Assembly: GCA_030849065.1 (NCBI GenBank)
Contig: JASAON010001385.1
Coordinates: 1 to 19,359 of the forward strand
Length of the DNA: 19,359 bases
From: Jaenimonas drosophilae
Taxonomy: Eukaryota > Euglenozoa > Kinetoplastea > Trypanosomatida > Trypanosomatidae
Reading direction: 5' to 3'
Shown: positions 18,501 through 19,359 of the stretch, in pieces
How positions within the stretch are numbered: position 1 is the stretch's first letter
How the letters are laid out: every line of letters begins with the position of its first letter
Notes under the pieces: generated by a model
What the model was told of the DNA's origin: nothing
Databases searched by the model: none
What the model saw: only the letters and a program-made list of their open reading frames with translations
Program-made: the position numbers and the translations under genes

Positions 18501-19359
18501 TCATCATCACTCGGAACCTCGAGTGTTGCTGGCATGGATGGAGGTGCAGTGGAGGCGATGTCGGTGTGATGGAGCTCCCGCGGCGTACGTGTGCTGCTGG
18601 CACTTGAAGATGGTTTTCGTGTTGATGCCATGGACGGCCCATCATCATCACCATCCATCTTTTCTTTTGGGTTGGAACGTTTGCTGCTTCTGCCGCTGGA
18701 TGCAACAGAAGAAGATGGTGGATGATTGCGTGGAGGCGTTTCACCATCATCCTCCGCGCGCATACGCCGCACGTAGTCAACGATATTCATCGCTCCATCT
18801 CCATCACGTGCGGATGATGATGGTGCGGATGAGTTGGATGGCTGTGCTACCGAATCTGAATGTAGCGTACGCGGCGGAGATGATGATGGCGATGATGTGG
18901 ATGAAGATGATGTTTTGGTTGATCGCTTGGATGATGATGGGGCCTTATCCTCCACTTCCTCACGCAATGTGCGGAGGTACTCCACCAGCTCGAGCGCCTC
19001 TTCATGCGAGACGCCAACATTATCATCAACAACATGACGGTGATGGCCAGCACTGTGTTTTCCCACACTACGCTGTGGCGGTGGTGCGCGACGACGTTCT
19101 TCACGAAGTTTCGCGCGGTAGCTTCGTATATCTTGGTGGCGAAGCGATTTCATCTGCTTCCGACCACGAGCTGCACATCTACTTAAGTGGTGAAGATAGT
19201 CAATGAGCTCATCCGCATCGTGGCTCCTCCTTTGCTTCGTTGTCGCGGGAGGTTGGTCGTTGCGCGTGGAGCGAATCAGGATGGAGGAGGTGTTGTGTAG
19301 CATATCTTCGCCGACAAAAACATCATCATTGTTGCAGGATGCATCGTGATTGCGGTAGT
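12584..19359 (-). CDS. Gene A: very large modular disordered protein (5' end open at window edge)
   Basis: The frame ends in TGA at 12584-12586. The first in-window ATG is at 19301-19303 (2239 codons), but the frame stays open past it to the right edge, so the true start may lie outside. In B, C and D the first helix motif comes at residue 178 or later, while here it would be at residue 33, which also suggests a missing N terminus. Numbering from that ATG: helix motif cores at 33-40, 106-113, 174-181 and 293-300; RRTSS sites clustered at 402-524; a non-repetitive helical island at 633-690; LVYFHR at 1003-1008; a 38-residue acidic tract at 1451-1488; then PMRFS (1989-1993), RKPIIP...ARGR (2011-2022), RKM...PPL (2076-2105), QRLHILNPQEI (2169-2179) and DDPYAYLLSRHGFWGE near the end. 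This order matches gene D. No known domain is recognised. Confidence 0.85.
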   Translation of the reverse strand, partial: YRNHDASCNNDDVFVGEDMLHNTSSILIRSTRNDQPPATTKQRRSHDADELIDYLHHLSRCAARGRKQMKSLRHQDIRSYRAKLREERRRAPPPQRSVGKHSAGHHRHVVDDNVGVSHEEALELVEYLRTLREEVEDKAPSSSKRSTKTSSSSTSSPSSSPPRTLHSDSVAQPSNSSAPSSSARDGDGAMNIVDYVRRMRAEDDGETPPRNHPPSSSVASSGRSSKRSNPKEKMDGDDDGPSMASTRKPSSSASSTRTPRELHHTDIASTAPPSMPATLEVPSDDDLTRGPHPSTTSASANDPSAEEERSAMAFLKQLQEEAAFGRYAKQQQEQEQEQRAPSSTDATPHDVNASLPRAPQANKPETCSRGVQYMDDVDVGHRKNTLDSTGYVHSSSPIFSSPRHPHTSASPLNARDSDGRRTSSRNQITTPEVQGSSSANKHVQLQLPLPQRHSSLRSASAMGDDRSANASARRRTSSTPLVVSRSSTAKDIIWSMPSERVLSAMASTRSREASLDRSARSTTSPRGESDGRRTSSQRRTSSVDAATDPIPSPMKHHDEDARIIPSPPQHTVNDDDRNQRSTTNISISSVPLPPSSANQSLAGALPPLRLAQQHVEGVVPHVHACSSPLQRTHSSAATSPPPRASSETPPVNDDVLNAQRAEVRRRLTISTSELRDEAYGALSGINTIIAKRLLRRAHRRKAHPPRLRPLKDGGSGVVGDVDADPPRRSVKKQQQQHDAPQSTNEGETLVAGPPQQHRKKRKKKNAAPITDAQQTHEAQPPPPTVPPLWSTTPTPTDPVMMNAANIHHNNTNKQAPSAAAEMAIVQPGKNLPSAAHVPSSAPHDASTVVEPEKMVPSSSSSPAAPTPTTMDVAPSTQDAPTTTPPPQHDVPPTSSISPRFPPTTDDGQPITSTSSANHLPHNHNTSLEQPPHLTSDDKNTLWHSHPSLLAQSGSGRLSQLPLPTGVDAVDGVIHQRSRDTSLRSSPRISAGPTPRPQDSETVGDDGDVGAADANNNDGEVLVYFHRDASSADTTSASMSVPKLISPRDLRQPTPRDAEEMREEVRRLSSRSTMSPDTHDALSSGLHRDSSRAGPASPSVSGSDDDDDDDDESPPIVGALEPPHGTDSSSSASSKSPPPSVCSTSIGGIKTHVDGATKNMDDDDDDGFSPRSSPSPTPSPTPTTHGATDASSYNSSITARPHPRSNTPTHVDGDEGDHLVDAAHADEHATDDGVPTLNDPNMYEDAQSSSSSANSGVDDAPPHTIATRSSAADGDGAATSSAHMKDPHARPSTADTQAPPHEAPTTTTATTMLAPSSSVMYAPTTQVDEPQKVVETKAIVIQRPTPTPHDELPSSTPHTRDDAHGTTRSSNYTTDSSDESEEEEDDDVEEDGISSTAEEAISHETSTIIRHTSPRGDGQQQQQQHPPTHEDKNPVYIPKPNYVVCGPTPPSMEQIHGPSSSSSSPATQPHEEDDEEDEDEEEDEEEEDYADVDLDDVDDDLYQDVEPPSARKHAAAFTRGEGHPHSPLTSSAAALNHLPSASPNTRNTWRAIGRQQQQQPLRRYPQYMPTRTTTTTTSMPVPRTSNSPPRRHDDGGVAASLDSFAEPLKRSGTAEGDRGEVELADTLRRADSASPPSHDASRCALPNKSSSSTTAPTTTTATTTAAAAPPSSSSPAFTTVLPHDDDDLASAIVVAKAKRPASTSSTHSSTGTDSTASSYVPLHERRPQKERTFSVPTINVKDNTNNNSGSITSARRPKKVKVCSPTRSQRLQPSSSRTASNASSTGSSTADASAQHRRKHKHRKQAQPPTTSSPGESAEAEAPPSSLAVRFSRRAPSKAHATSPSKKKQRSATRSPSSNPAPPQDTPPLPTTTITPTKMKKKLMKPKPSPHVVAAPIPHPPSTPKLKVAVRGAPRTTTTTTTIKATRSGVRTPQKPTAKIPVPSQHAQPRRRKDPLPPHTSPPRRSTPTTTTPSLSSSPPAQLAPTTPRSASASSHRSGSETPKKKAPMRFSPLHRRASDVDDSPRPSSRKPIIPDEARGRPRSSPQRTINVLEVPHNDDDHLHERRKPPIPAMFHRRASAVAAMELAPQKKKKRKMMANIYSGNAQRRRRRSLKKRMRQPPPLMLPMDLDFADSAKAYALIHTPSDDDDDGNDDTRKHATPSSPAANSADQSDAHQRMSVLECVNQRLHILNPQEIQRYLHHADPSLIGSTSTKSRGKKKKHARTPREKRISAAEEDDPYAYLLSRHGFWGEHRPGL
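12587..12649 (-). other. C-terminal YAxLL box of gene A
   Basis: The last 21 residues begin DDPYAYLLSRHGFWGE. The box shares YA-x-[LV]L with C and D, and RHGF with C. Confidence 0.8.
12752..12826 (-). other. Conserved LHIL segment near the C terminus of gene A
   Basis: Residues 2160-2184 contain CVNQRLHILNPQEIQRYL. The gene D counterpart is at 1235-1309. In the ten-residue stretch from the Asn, identical positions include N, R, L, H, I, L and P. Confidence 0.85.
14840..14953 (-). other. Acidic tract in gene A
   Basis: Residues 1451-1488 are nearly all Asp and Glu with two Tyr, encoded by GAA/GAG/GAT triplets. Acidic runs also occur in E (189-206), C (122-136) and D (1028-1035). Confidence 0.85.
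17234..17407 (-). other. Helical, non-repetitive island in gene A
   Basis: Residues 633-690 have normal complexity inside a disordered protein. They include LNAQRAEVRRRLTISTSEL followed by a hydrophobic stretch, LSGINTIIAKRLLRRAH, and a basic tail. The pattern suggests a short helical hairpin or coiled segment ending in a basic cluster. I do not recognise it. Confidence 0.55.
18377..19213 (-). repeat. Four helix motifs at the start of gene A
   Basis: Copies lie at 19157-19213, 18941-18997, 18737-18793 and 18377-18433. They contain LIDYLHHL, LVEYLRTL, IVDYVRRM and AMAFLKQL. The first three have Tyr at the aromatic position and an acidic residue before it, unlike the Phe preferred in B. Confidence 0.75.

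Noticed and set aside
1..19359. Bacterial or viral origin
   Set aside because: There are no ribosome binding sites at starts, no operon-like overlaps, and no recognisable bacterial or viral protein. The huge disordered Ser/Pro/Arg-rich proteins and acceptor-like tracts point to a protist nucleus.

Overview
The window looks like nuclear DNA of a unicellular eukaryote. Five very large or partial open frames lie head to tail on the minus strand, with no long intron and with short gaps of about 460-800 bp. All three standard stop codons are used as terminators (TGA, TAG, TAA). Pyrimidine tracts ending in AG sit upstream of the start codons, clearest before the genes at 1-633 and 9835-12042. Together these features fit a polycistronic, trans-splicing genome of kinetoplastid/euglenozoan type, for example a free-living bodonid. 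This is an inference: no spliced-leader or rRNA gene is present to prove it.

Layout in the direction of transcription (right to left), with neutral labels. Gene A: 19359-12584, at least 2239 residues, frame still open at the right edge. Gene B: 12042-9835, 735 residues. Gene C: 9189-7825, 454 residues. Gene D: 7026-1097, about 1976 residues, split into two open frames by one ambiguous base (N) at 3806. Gene E: 633-1, at least 211 residues, running off the left edge. The plus strand holds no credible gene.

I recognise no named domain in any of the five proteins. All are mostly disordered and rich in Ser, Pro, Arg, Asp, His and Gln. Read side by side they form one paralogous family of modular proteins. 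(1) An N-terminal module in B, C, D and E has a [ST][LF] basic patch followed by a 14-residue element starting with Arg and ending in Pro. (2) A short amphipathic helix motif, core Φ-Φ-x-[FY]-[LV]-x-x-[LM]-x-x-[DE], occurs 15 times: 4 in A, 5 in B, 1 in C, 5 in D. (3) A chain of short motifs in the basic C-terminal part occurs in the same order in A and D. (4) A box at the extreme C terminus of A, C and D reads roughly [DE]-D-x-Y-A-x-[LV]-L and ends in an aromatic/Gly motif. The long disordered linkers carry many short linear motifs (basophilic RxxS sites, an RVxF-like PP1 docking site, a [ST]xIP motif). The simplest reading is a tandemly duplicated family of scaffold or adaptor proteins. Their function is unknown to me.

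Coding-sense triplet repeats, (CAA)n, (GAT)n and (TCA)n, are read in several frames to give poly-Gln/Thr/Asn, poly-Asp and poly-Ser/His. Replication slippage has probably shaped the linkers while the short modules stayed conserved.
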